From Micromonospora sp. CB01531 (lineage in GTDB: Bacteria; Actinomycetota; Actinomycetes; Mycobacteriales; Micromonosporaceae), in the NCBI RefSeq assembly GCF_001905095.1, contig NZ_LWLS01000119.1, positions 1 to 35,603 on the forward strand: 35,603 bases of DNA, given 5' to 3'. Made by a program: the position numbers and the translations under genes. The notes under the pieces are model-generated. The model made no database searches, was not told where the DNA came from, and saw only the letters and a list, made by a program, of their open reading frames with translations. Below, piece by piece: positions 1-9,416 of this stretch (positions within the stretch are counted from its first letter, which is position 1; each line of letters begins with the position of its first letter).

Positions 1-77
1 CGTCATGGCCGGCGCATGCCACACCTGCAACCGCCCATACAACAACACAACATAACAAAGCACTACTAGAACTTCGA

Positions 78-218
78 ACCCGCCGATGCTAATGCCGCCG
101 CGGGCGTTGACGACCCGATCGACCTCAACGGCGATGGTCTCCGGCTCCGGCTCCGGCTGCTGCAGTGCAGGCGGGCCGGCAGGAGCGCCACCGTCGGCCA
201 GCAGCCGGGCGAGGTCCC
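78..218 (-). pseudogene. IS481/integrase-type transposase, C-terminal relic
   Basis: On the minus strand an open stretch reads LLADGGAPAG, then a PEPEPE linker, then VEVDRVVNARGGISIGG. The last segment resembles the C-terminal beta-barrel of actinobacterial IS481-type transposases, where 'VEVDR-VNA-G-ISL-G' is typical. After GG the reading becomes unrelated (many V, L and C), and there is no DDE catalytic core in the window. It ends directly next to the stop of the SRPBCC gene. I infer a decayed insertion-sequence end. The similarity covers only about 45 residues and is from memory of the family, so the call is moderate. Confidence 0.45.
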
Positions 219-219
219 T

Positions 220-792
220 CTAGCCTTGGGCGTGTTCGTGCCGGCGTTCGGCCTCGGATTTCACTGTGGCCAGCGCGTCGGCGACCGTCGCCTCCCATCG
301 CCGCGCGACAACCGCCGCCCACCCGGCGCCGAGTGCCCAGCCGTCGGTGCCCATCTCGCCGGTGTACTCCAGTCGGGTGTTGCCGCCGTGGTCGGTGAGG
401 GAGAAGCGTTCCCGTACGTACGGCACGGGCCCGCGCGCGAGGCGGAAGTCGACGGTGTCGGGGCGGGTGAAGGTAACCGTCTCGACCGTCTGGGTGACCA
501 GGCCACGGCCGACGGGCGTGCGGTGGGCGGCCAGGACCATTCCCTCTCCGCGTTCCAGCACCTGGATTTTCTCTCGTTGGGCCTTCGTGGGCCGGCCGAG
601 GTAGGGCTGGGCGATCACGTCGAAGACCAGCTCGCGGGGCGCGGCGATGTCGAGTACCTGCGGCCCGAGGGCGCGTGCCCGCCGGCCGATGCCCAGATCG
701 AGGGTGAGCTGGCCGGAGACCAGTGCCCGGTACCCGATCACGCCTGCGGACGCGGTCATGGCCGCGATGGTCCAGCCGATCCGTGCTGCCAT
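220..792 (-). CDS. SRPBCC (polyketide cyclase/START-like) family protein
   Basis: About 190 residues. An N-terminal hydrophobic stretch (IGWTIAAMTASAGVIGYRAL) is followed by a START/Bet v1-like domain. The domain has the usual opening (VLDIAAPRELVFDVIAQPYLG), a central strand region and a long C-terminal helix (ARRWEATVADALATVKSEAE). This fold binds hydrophobic ligands; no specific function can be read. I chose the ATG at 792 because GGAGAC lies just upstream; a longer reading frame to 831 has a weaker start. It is the last gene of a minus-strand group behind the methyltransferase (48-nt gap) and may share its transcript. The C-terminal tail is His/Glu-rich (ERRHEHAQG). Confidence 0.75.
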   Translation of the reverse strand: MAARIGWTIAAMTASAGVIGYRALVSGQLTLDLGIGRRARALGPQVLDIAAPRELVFDVIAQPYLGRPTKAQREKIQVLERGEGMVLAAHRTPVGRGLVTQTVETVTFTRPDTVDFRLARGPVPYVRERFSLTDHGGNTRLEYTGEMGTDGWALGAGWAAVVARRWEATVADALATVKSEAERRHEHAQG

Positions 793-840
793 GATCGTCT
801 CCGATCTCCTGTCCGGCGCCGGGGAGGTCACCGTTCGCTG

Positions 841-1650
841 TCAATGCGGTTTCACGGCTGTCAGCAGGGCGTAGCCGAGGACATGGTCGGCGACGGCGGC
901 GCGGGCGGCGGCCAGCACTGCCGGGGCGCGGTCGAAGTCCATGCCGACGGCCTCGGCCTGTGCTCGTGCGGCCATCCGCACGAGGGCCAGGCGGGCCTCG
1001 ATCTGATCGATCATGGCCACCATCGCGTCGTCGCAGCGTTCGGTGTAGGTGACGGTCAGCCCTGCCCCGCGGAGCAGGGCGGCGTACCCGTCTAGGGGGC
1101 GGGCGTCGGCGACACAGGCGATCCACGCGCCCAGCCCGGCCAGCTTGGGCGGGAGCCGCTCGGCATTGACGGTGACGTCGGTGATGCCGAGCCGGCCGCC
1201 GGGGCGCAGCACCCGGGCGAACTCGGCGGCGGCGGCGGGTTTATCAGGGAAGGTGCAGAAGGCGCACTCGCACACCACCACGTCGATCGACTGCGCGTCG
1301 ACGGGTAGCCGTTCGGCGTCGGCTACCCGGAACCGGATGCGGTCGGCGAGGCCGGCGGTCTGTGCGGTGTCGGTGGCGAGTGCGACGTTGGCGTCGGACA
1401 GATCCACGCCGGTGACGTCGACGGCGTACTCGGTGGCGAGCGCCCGAGCGGTGGTCCCCCGGCCGCTGGCGACATCGAGGACGATCTCCCCGGCGCGCAG
1501 GTCCAGCCGGTCGGCCAGCCGGCGGGTGAGGGCGGGGCCACCAGGGTGGTAGGAGCCGCCGAGCAGCAGGGCCACCACATCAGAGCCGTAGGTGGCGGCG
1601 CAGCATGCTTTGGCCTCGGCGGCCGTATGCGGCTGGATCGGGACGCTCAT
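841..1650 (-). CDS. class I SAM-dependent methyltransferase
   Basis: 269 residues with a Rossmann methyltransferase core: motif I VLDVASGRG at about residues 58-66, an acidic ribose-binding turn (TGVDLSDANV) and a motif near the cofactor pocket (ADAERLPVDAQSIDVVVCE). The N-terminus has a Cys pair (CC at 16-17) and a GSYHPGGPALT segment; a further CECAFC cluster lies mid-protein. The Cys content and N-terminus resemble small ArsM-like methyltransferases, but the Cys arrangement that binds arsenic in ArsM is not clearly present, so the substrate is open. Its ATG overlaps the stop of the radical SAM gene (ATGA at 1650-1647), so the two are translationally coupled and probably act on the same substrate. 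Confidence 0.85.
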   Translation of the reverse strand: MSVPIQPHTAAEAKACCAATYGSDVVALLLGGSYHPGGPALTRRLADRLDLRAGEIVLDVASGRGTTARALATEYAVDVTGVDLSDANVALATDTAQTAGLADRIRFRVADAERLPVDAQSIDVVVCECAFCTFPDKPAAAAEFARVLRPGGRLGITDVTVNAERLPPKLAGLGAWIACVADARPLDGYAALLRGAGLTVTYTERCDDAMVAMIDQIEARLALVRMAARAQAEAVGMDFDRAPAVLAAARAAVADHVLGYALLTAVKPH

Positions 1651-3290
1651 CGGATTCCTCGGCCGACGTTGGTGCGGTCCGGCGCGATGCGGCGTTCGCC
1701 GTCCGGGTGGTGCCCCGCTCCGGTTCCGGCGATCTTCGAACCGTAGGGCGAGTCGATGAGGATCGGCTGCAGCGGTCGGGAGTTGGGCACCACGTCGGCC
1801 ACCGTTACGCCGGACATCTGTTCGCGAACCTGTTCCCGGTAGCCGACGGAGTTGTAGGCGCAGAGCGGTATTAACCTGCCGTCCGGGGTGATCTCCTCGA
1901 CGCAGCATTTCATCAGCTGCTTGACGTTAAGGGTGTACGGATCCTGGAAATCCTGGATGACGATCATGAAGGCGCGTTCAGTGAGGTTCGCTACCGCTTC
2001 GGGCAGGTTGATGCCGCAGGCGTCGGCGCAGTCCAGAGCCGCAGCGGTCTGAACGAGGCGGTCGCGCGTGGTGTCGGTGCCCATGAACGCCGATGCCGAC
2101 CACAGCTTTTCCAGCGCCTCCCGTACGGCGTAGTCCGGCACGACCCGGTTGGACACGTAGTCGAGGTAGTCCTCGACGTTGAGCAACCTCGGGATCGGCA
2201 CCACGGCGAAGTCTGCCGTACCGGGGGCGCCTTCGGTGAGCAGGTAGGTGATGGACCGGCAGGTCGGGAAGCAGCACGGCACCGGGAAGAAATCCTTGGC
2301 CTGGAACCAGTCGGGCAGCTGCTGCGCGATGAGGTGGATGATGTCGGAGTTGGTCAGCCGGGTCAGCGGGTCGAAGGTGACGTGCCGGCCGGAGTGGGTG
2401 ACCGGCTGGAACGAGACACTGCGCACCGCCGGGTGGGCCAAGCCGTGCTCGATGATGGCGCCGAGTTCGTGCTCGTTGAGGCCGCGTTCGACCGCAGCGA
2501 CGAGGGTGACGGTCAGCCCGACGTCGGCACAGTTGTCCAGGGCCTTCTGCTTGATGGCGCGCAGGTCTCGGCCGCGGATCTCCTGGTGGGTGCGCTCGTC
2601 GAAACCGTCGAACTGCAGATAGATGTTGACCGGCCGGCCAGGTCGGTTGCGTTCACCCAACGCGGTCACAAATCTTCGGTCCGAGGCGAGGCGGATGCCG
2701 TTGGTGTTGAGGTTGACCGCCTTGATCTGGCGCGCCTGGGCGGCGTCGATGAAGTCGAGGATCTGCTTGTGGATCGTGGGCTCGCCGCCGGAGAACATCA
2801 CCACCTCAGCCTCGCCTTCGCTTTCCACGAAGACGTCGAGCATCCGCTCGCACTGCTGCAGATTGATCGAGTAGCCGTCGGGCTGGTGGCCGGAGTCGGC
2901 GAAGCAGATCGGGCAGTCCAGGTTGCAGCCGGTGTTGACCTCGATGATGCCGAGGCAGGCGTGCTGCTTATGCTCCGGACACAGGCCGCAGTCCGAGGGG
3001 CAGCCGTCGACCACCTCGGTCTGGAAGGTCAGCGGGATCGTGCCGGGCTTGTTGAACCGGGCGCTGTCGAGGTACATCTGCGCGTCGCCGTACACCAGCG
3101 CCTCGAACGGGCCGTGCTCCGGGCAGCGTTTACGCAGGTAAACCTTGTCGTCGCGAATGTTGACCTGGCCGTCGACGACGACCTTGCACACCGGGCAGAT
3201 CGACTTGGCGTACTCAACGAACACCTCGTCCCGGTCCCGCTTCACCGCCGATGGGACGGAAGGAACGGGGACGCGTTCAACAGCGACCAT
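1647..3290 (-). CDS. radical SAM protein of the Tes/MJ0619 family
   Basis: 547 residues. The N-terminus has a CPVC pair (C32, C35) and a later CPEHG, forming a rubredoxin-like Cys4 knuckle. Next comes CPSDCGLCPEHKQHAC, then the radical SAM cluster CNLDCPIC (C122, C126, C129) and a GGEPT motif. Further cysteines follow in CCFPTC, CADACG and a C-terminal CCVEEITPDGRLIPLCAYN block. This multi-cluster layout matches the archaeal MJ0619/Tes group, known for pterin methylation and tetraether lipid C-C coupling. Whether this bacterial protein acts on a lipid, a pterin or something else cannot be read. The start at 3290 has AGGAG five bases upstream. It is the first gene of an overlapping operon with the methyltransferase. 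Confidence 0.85.
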   Translation of the reverse strand: MVAVERVPVPSVPSAVKRDRDEVFVEYAKSICPVCKVVVDGQVNIRDDKVYLRKRCPEHGPFEALVYGDAQMYLDSARFNKPGTIPLTFQTEVVDGCPSDCGLCPEHKQHACLGIIEVNTGCNLDCPICFADSGHQPDGYSINLQQCERMLDVFVESEGEAEVVMFSGGEPTIHKQILDFIDAAQARQIKAVNLNTNGIRLASDRRFVTALGERNRPGRPVNIYLQFDGFDERTHQEIRGRDLRAIKQKALDNCADVGLTVTLVAAVERGLNEHELGAIIEHGLAHPAVRSVSFQPVTHSGRHVTFDPLTRLTNSDIIHLIAQQLPDWFQAKDFFPVPCCFPTCRSITYLLTEGAPGTADFAVVPIPRLLNVEDYLDYVSNRVVPDYAVREALEKLWSASAFMGTDTTRDRLVQTAAALDCADACGINLPEAVANLTERAFMIVIQDFQDPYTLNVKQLMKCCVEEITPDGRLIPLCAYNSVGYREQVREQMSGVTVADVVPNSRPLQPILIDSPYGSKIAGTGAGHHPDGERRIAPDRTNVGRGIR

Positions 3291-3579
3291 GACTGCTCCT
3301 CGCGGCGTGCCTGCCATTGTCGCCAGCCCCACTCTGCCTCTTTGCCGGCCCGTCAACCGGTCACACTGCCATGCCGCGACAGCCGTACGTGCGAAACCAA
3401 GCGGACTCACACCGATGAACAGCGAAGAGCAGCCCGCGCGGCGCAGATGCCAATCACTTCGTAGGTGCCGAACCACGTCTGAGGGAAACCGGGCAACCGC
3501 CTGACCACCGGTCCACGCCTGACACTGCGATCAGCGCGGTGGCCACCAGAACGAGGTTGACCAGCGCCTCGGTGAACCA

Positions 3580-4030
3580 GAACTGCGCCCTCCGACTGGT
3601 CGAGCAGTTCGGCGTAGATCCGGCAGAACTGGTCAGTGCCGGTCCGGCGGGTCGGTGGCGGCGCGGTGAGGGCGCGTGCCGCCACCAGGTCGGGCTTGCT
3701 GTTGGCCAGCCGGGGCAGGTCGGCCGGCACGTGGGCGCGGACCACGCAGGTCGGCAGCCCGGCCCCGTCGGCGGCCGGCCGCCGCACCCGCTCGGGGCGG
3801 TGGCCGCCGGTCGCGGCCACCACCACCTCGCGGTCCGCGCCGACGCAGTACGCCTTGACGCCCGAGCGCCGAAGCTGTTCCTCGATGCCGCACGGGTCGA
3901 CCCGCAGGCCGAAGAGCTTCATGAACCCGCCGACTGGGCCGACGATCTCGTAGAGGCCGTCCGGCTCGGGGCAGCACCCCGGCCGACCGGGCTCGGACGA
4001 GGGTGCGACCGGGAACGGGTGTCCCGACGA
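3580..4030 (-). pseudogene. AMP-dependent ligase, C-terminal domain relic
   Basis: The minus-strand frame reads DGLYEIVGPVGGFMKLFGLRVD, then EEQLRRSGVKAYCVGADREV, then LPRLANSKPDLVAARAL. This is the C-terminal lid domain of an ANL superfamily acyl-CoA ligase or adenylation protein: the A8-like hinge (GGFMKLFGLRVD) and the A10-like LP-x-x-x-x-KPD. The large N-terminal AMP-binding domain is missing and the frame runs into unrelated sequence downstream. No plausible start with a ribosome site precedes the homologous part. I read it as a deletion remnant. The 3291-3580 stretch between it and the radical SAM start holds no recognisable gene. Confidence 0.55.
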
Positions 4031-4049
4031 CCTCCAGGCTTAAGCCCCG

Positions 4050-4415
4050 TTAGGGGGTGATGGCGTGGCTGTGCGGGCCGCTGTGGTCGGGCAGGTTCCG
4101 GTCGGTGTGGTCGGCGTGGAAGAGCGCCTCGGCGAGCAGGGCGCGTACGTGGGTGTCGGCGGCGGAGTAGTGCACGAAGGTGCCCTCGCGTCGACCGCGC
4201 ACCAGGCCGGCGAGGCGGAGCTTGGCGAGGTGTTGGCTGACGGCGGTGGGGGCGGCGCCGACGATCTCGGCCAGGCAGGCGACGGATGACTCGCCCTGCA
4301 GCAGTGCCCAGAGGATCTTGATCCGGGTGGGGTCGGCGAGCAGCCGGAAGCCTTCGGCGGCGAGGTGGACCTGCTCGTCGTTGGGCATCTGGAAGTCCGG
4401 CAGCGAGGTGTGCAC
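4050..4415 (-). CDS. ArsR/SmtB-family metal sensor, CzrA-like alpha-5 site
   Basis: 121 residues from GTG (VHTSLPDFQM...), a winged helix-turn-helix repressor with the family core LLADPTRIKILWALL and recognition helix TAVSQHLAKLRLAGLV. The last helix has D87-x-H89-x10-H100-x2-H103, the exact spacing of the alpha-5 Zn/Co site of CzrA/SmtB proteins, so a zinc or cobalt sensor is likely. The tail is His-rich (HSGPHSHAITP). It is divergent from a P1B-4 metal exporter, the usual repressor-exporter layout, with an inverted repeat between them. An upstream in-frame GTG at 4442 would add nine residues; the start at 4415 fits the domain better, but no clear ribosome site supports either. Confidence 0.88.
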   Translation of the reverse strand: MHTSLPDFQMPNDEQVHLAAEGFRLLADPTRIKILWALLQGESSVACLAEIVGAAPTAVSQHLAKLRLAGLVRGRREGTFVHYSAADTHVRALLAEALFHADHTDRNLPDHSGPHSHAITP

Positions 4416-4470
4416 CCGCCCATCGTAGCGGAGGCTGCGCACTCAGCTATCTACCTGACTAGCTACCTGC

Positions 4471-6479
<2,009 letters not shown>

Positions 6480-6483
<4 letters not shown>

Positions 6484-6866
6484 GTCGCGGCGCCCGCGAC
6501 GGCGGCGCGACTGCCCGATGCACGGTCACGGTGTGTCGGGGCTGCTGCTGCGGCACCGCAGCAGGGTTCGACCACGCCGGGCAGCTGACCCAACTACGCA
6601 AGGCGATCGCGGACGTCGCGGCCGTACGCGTCAGCGACTGCCTCGACACCTGCGCGCACGCCAACGTCATCGTCGTGCAGCCCTCCCCTGCCGGCCGCCG
6701 CGCCGGCGGACGCCCGGTCTGGCTCGGCCTGGTCAACGACACCGACGCCGCCGACGACATCGCCGCCTGGATCCGCGCCGGCGGCCCCGGCCTGGCCGAC
6801 CCACCCGGCGTACTCGACCTGTACGCATTCACCCCACCACGCCGCATCCGGCAACACCTCACCTGA
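6480..6866 (+). CDS. thioredoxin-fold (2Fe-2S) ferredoxin-like protein
   Basis: 128 residues starting with GTG in a GTGA overlap with the ATPase stop. A Cys-rich N-terminus (C14, then CRGCCCG at 19-24) and a later SDCLDTCAHANVIVV (C54, C58) match the thioredoxin-like [2Fe-2S] ferredoxin fold, in which an N-terminal CxxC-type group and a later Cx3C hold the cluster. Coupling to the P1B-4 pump suggests a role in metal handling, for instance redox or metal delivery at the membrane, but that is inference. The C-terminal part (DDIAAWIRAGGPG) resembles the usual end of these proteins. Confidence 0.75.
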
Positions 6867-7279
6867 CCCTGCTGTCCATGATGTTCGGTGATGACGCTGC
6901 TGGCCGCCTCGGCAGCGGCGTTCGGGCCGACGGTGCCCGGCAATCGCCAGCTTGGCGGCTGGGTGCACCGGCGCATTGATTCTCTGGGTGCGACGCAGGC
7001 TGCTGGTCTGTGATCGCCCGGATGGTCTCGCCGCGCAAGCACGCGTCGGCCACCAAGGGCAAGGTGCAACCGTTGATCGAAGGCCGGACAGAGAACTCAA
7101 TCTCCGCTGGTGGTCGCCACCTGACGATGTTCGCGATCCCACCGGCCCTCGGCGCCCACCCGCAGTCTGGATCAACCGACCCGCACTGCAACCAGCCGAA
7201 CAACAGAAGAACTAAAACGATCTTGTCTCATTGATCTTGACAGGTTCCGCCCAGGGCGTCTGGGTCGGACCGCGACGTC
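6867..7279. other. gene-free stretch
   Basis: About 410 bp between the 2Fe-2S protein and a broken membrane gene. Open frames exist on both strands (for example minus 7203-6859) but none has recognisable domains, a good ribosome site or family-like composition. I see no clear terminator or repeat. Confidence 0.5.
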
Positions 7280-7686
7280 ATGACCCCGGAGCAACTGTCG
7301 ACGCGCCGTCTGAACGTCATGCGTTTCGGCCACGCGTTCATAGGCGTGGGACTGGCCATCGTTAAATGGCCGGTTCTCTTCCAGGACGTCGGATCCCTAC
7401 CGGTGATGGAAGGGGTGGTCACCTGCCTGCTGACGGCCATGTCGCTCCGGGCTCTCCTCGGCCTCAGATACTCCGTCCGGATGCTGCCGATCCTGCTGTT
7501 CGAGGTGGCCTGGAGGGTGATCTGGATCGCCGCGGTCGCCATCCGCACCTGGTCTCCGACGACATGACCGCCGCGAGCCGCGAGGTCCTGTTCAGCTGTT
7601 CCTTCGTCGTCGTCATCCTCGCCGTCGTCCCGTGGACGTACGCCTGGAGGCGCTATGCCAGGAGGCCCGGGGACGCGTGGCACTGA
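7280..7686 (+). pseudogene. small multi-pass membrane protein, frameshifted
   Basis: The first frame (7280-7567) encodes 95 residues with hydrophobic segments such as FGHAFIGVGLAIVKWPVLF and MLPILLFEVAWRVIWIAAV, then stops. The following sequence in another frame continues naturally with MTAASREVLFSCSFVVVILA and WTYAWRRYARRPGDAWH, ending at 7686. Together they match a roughly 135-residue four-helix membrane protein type common in actinomycetes. Loss of one base near 7545-7565 explains the shift. It is either a real frameshift mutation or a sequencing error. No function is known to me. Confidence 0.65.
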
Positions 7687-7883
7687 CGAGCGCGGCCGGC
7701 ACGGGCCACCAGACGGATGCCGGTGGCCCACCACCGAAGGAGACATCCACGGCCGCCACCGGACCCTCCCGGGTTCCATCGCCGCGAGGATTGCCCGAGT
7801 GGCCGATTCGCCATCGCACCGATCCGCAGGAGGGTGATGGCCGGACCATCACTGCTTGAACGACGGCAACGAAAGGAGCCCTG

Positions 7884-8588
7884 ATGGACTCGCTGAGGAG
7901 GACCGCGCTGGTCGCGGGCGGGTTCTACGTGCTCACCTTTGTCTCGATTCCGACCCTCGCCCTGTACGGTCCGGTGCACGATGCGGACTACATCGTCGGC
8001 GACACGTCGGAAACCCCGGTCGTCATCGGTGGCGTCCTTGAGGTGATCGTGGCCCTGGCCTGCATCGGCACCGCCGTCGTGCTGTATCCGGTGGTTAAGC
8101 GGCAGGGCGAAGCCCGAGCGCTGGGCTTCGTCAGCGCCCGGGTTCTCGAAGCCGCCGGCATTTTCGTCGGCGTCGGGAGCCTCCTGACGCTCGTGGCCTT
8201 GCGGCAGGCCGGAGCCGGAGAAGGTGCGTTGGCCACCGGCCAGGCGCTGGTCGCCTTCTATGACTCGATCTTCCTTCTCAGCCAAGGCTTCCTGCCGGCC
8301 GTGAACGCCCTATTGCTGGGTTCCCTGCTGTACCAGTCACGCCTCGTGCCGCGGGTTCTACCTGTGCTCGGACTCGTCGGGGCGCCCCTGCTCGTCGTTT
8401 CCGACGCCGGCACACTGTTCGGCCTCTGGGACCGACTGTCGCCGGTGACGGCGATCGCGACCATCCCCATCGCCGTGTGGGAGTTCTCGTTGGGCGTCTA
8501 CCTGATCGTCAAAGGCTTCAGGCCCTCGCCGGTCACAGCAGGGATGGTCGCCGCCGGCGCCCGGCCCGCCCAGGACGTCGCTGTCTAA
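7884..8588 (+). CDS. DUF4386-like integral membrane protein
   Basis: 234 residues with about six hydrophobic helices: LVAGGFYVLTFVSIPTLALY, VLEVIVALACIGTAVVLYPV, an AAGIFVGVGSLLTLVAL helix, FLLSQGFLPAVNALLLGSLL, VLPVLGLVGAPLLVVSDAG and FSLGVYLIVKG. The conserved order (RT..GG.Y..F, then VLYPV.KR, then a C-terminal WE.SLG.YL..KGF) fits DUF4386, a membrane family without assigned function. The ATG at 7884 has GGAG 6 nt upstream. It stands alone in its direction, roughly 200 bp after the broken membrane gene. Confidence 0.82.
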   Translation: MDSLRRTALVAGGFYVLTFVSIPTLALYGPVHDADYIVGDTSETPVVIGGVLEVIVALACIGTAVVLYPVVKRQGEARALGFVSARVLEAAGIFVGVGSLLTLVALRQAGAGEGALATGQALVAFYDSIFLLSQGFLPAVNALLLGSLLYQSRLVPRVLPVLGLVGAPLLVVSDAGTLFGLWDRLSPVTAIATIPIAVWEFSLGVYLIVKGFRPSPVTAGMVAAGARPAQDVAV

Positions 8589-8662
8589 CTGTCGAGGACA
8601 CGGGCGGGGCGCCACGGCCGGGCGTGCAGGCAGCCCACGGTTGGTATCGACGTGCTCGGGCA

Positions 8663-8890
8663 TCAGCGCGAGATGCGCGACTCAGGCCGGTTCCGCGTGA
8701 CGGACACGCCGCACGCGATCAGCGACGCCGGCAGGTACGGGCCGACCGAGTACACCTTCGGCAATGGTGTACGCGGCGGGATGAAGACTCGGGCAAGCTT
8801 GTCGGCCAACACGAAGCCGAACGTCATTGTCCCCGCGCCCACCAACGCAGCGGCCAGCGCCGCGAGCACGCGGTGGCGCTGCCAGCGCAA
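8663..8890 (-). CDS. hypothetical small membrane protein or remnant
   Basis: The minus frame is open back to the end of the ArsR-like gene at 8989 and reads protein-like. It contains one hydrophobic helix (VLAALAAALVGAGTMTFGFV), then LADKLARVFIPPRTPLPKVY and a short basic tail (SVTRNRPESRISR). The only usable starts are TTG at 8890 or a later GTG, and neither has a good ribosome site. It may be the 3' part of a gene whose start was lost. I do not recognise a family. Confidence 0.33.
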   Translation of the reverse strand: MRWQRHRVLAALAAALVGAGTMTFGFVLADKLARVFIPPRTPLPKVYSVGPYLPASLIACGVSVTRNRPESRISR

Positions 8891-8988
8891 CTGTGGAGGC
8901 GGTAAGTCTGCGCATGTAGTGACGGGGTCAGCCAGTTCGCCCGCGAATGGTTCGCCGACCGGCGGTCCACAATCGGCGAGTATGCCGT

Positions 8989-9348
8989 TCAGTCGTGTTC
9001 CACGGCACCGGTGATCCGGTGCGACGCCGCATGCAGCACCTCGGTCACCAGCCGACGCACATGACCGCCCCTGGCCCGGTAGAGCGCCCGGCGGCCCTCT
9101 CGTCGCACACTGACCAGCCCGGCCAGCCGCAGCTTGCCCAGGTGCTGCGATACCGCCGGCCGCGCCACGCCAACGGCCGCGACGAGGGCGGTGACGTCGT
9201 ACTCGCCGTCGCGGAGCAGCGCCATCAGCCGTAGTCGCGTGGGGTCGGCCAGCATCCGCAGCATGTCGGTCGCTGCCTCGACCTGGTGCCCGCCGGGGAG
9301 GTGTTGTTGCATGTCACTGGCATCTGCAACGTTGTCGCGTGCGTACAT
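8989..9348 (-). CDS. ArsR/SmtB-family metal sensor, KmtR-like
   Basis: 119 residues with a winged helix core (MLADPTRLRLMALL; AVSQHLGKLRLAGLV). The N-terminus MYARD and the position divergent from a CDF exporter recall mycobacterial KmtR, a Ni/Co sensor that represses a neighbouring CDF gene. In the last helix H96, H106 and H110 are present; H96 and H110 fit the alpha-5 register, but the expected Asp is Gly94 and the middle His is one residue early. The metal set is therefore probably altered and cannot be named. The ATG at 9348 is preferred. A TAATAT box ends 6 nt before it, so the mRNA may be leaderless. Confidence 0.85.
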   Translation of the reverse strand: MYARDNVADASDMQQHLPGGHQVEAATDMLRMLADPTRLRLMALLRDGEYDVTALVAAVGVARPAVSQHLGKLRLAGLVSVRREGRRALYRARGGHVRRLVTEVLHAASHRITGAVEHD

Positions 9349-9354
9349 GGGCAC

Positions 9355-9360
9355 ATATTA
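9355..9360 (-). promoter_or_regulatory. candidate -10 box for the KmtR-like gene (leaderless)
   Basis: On the minus strand TAATAT is followed by six bases (GTGCCC) and then the ATG at 9348, placing the predicted transcript start at or beside the start codon. No ribosome site is present in this gap, consistent with a leaderless message, common in actinomycetes. A -35 hexamer is not convincing. Confidence 0.4.
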
Positions 9361-9416
9361 TCGCCGTCGTCATGGGTATGGAGTGCCGGTGCGACCGGCA
9401 GACGCCTGGGGGAACG

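Noticed and set aside
841..1650. Calling the methyltransferase an arsenite methyltransferase
   Set aside because: It has several cysteines but the conserved arsenic-binding Cys spacing is not evident, and no arsenic resistance gene is adjacent.
6859..7203. Possible gene in the gap after the 2Fe-2S protein
   Set aside because: No family resemblance, no ribosome site and composition like non-coding DNA; a transposase relic was considered but no motif supports it.
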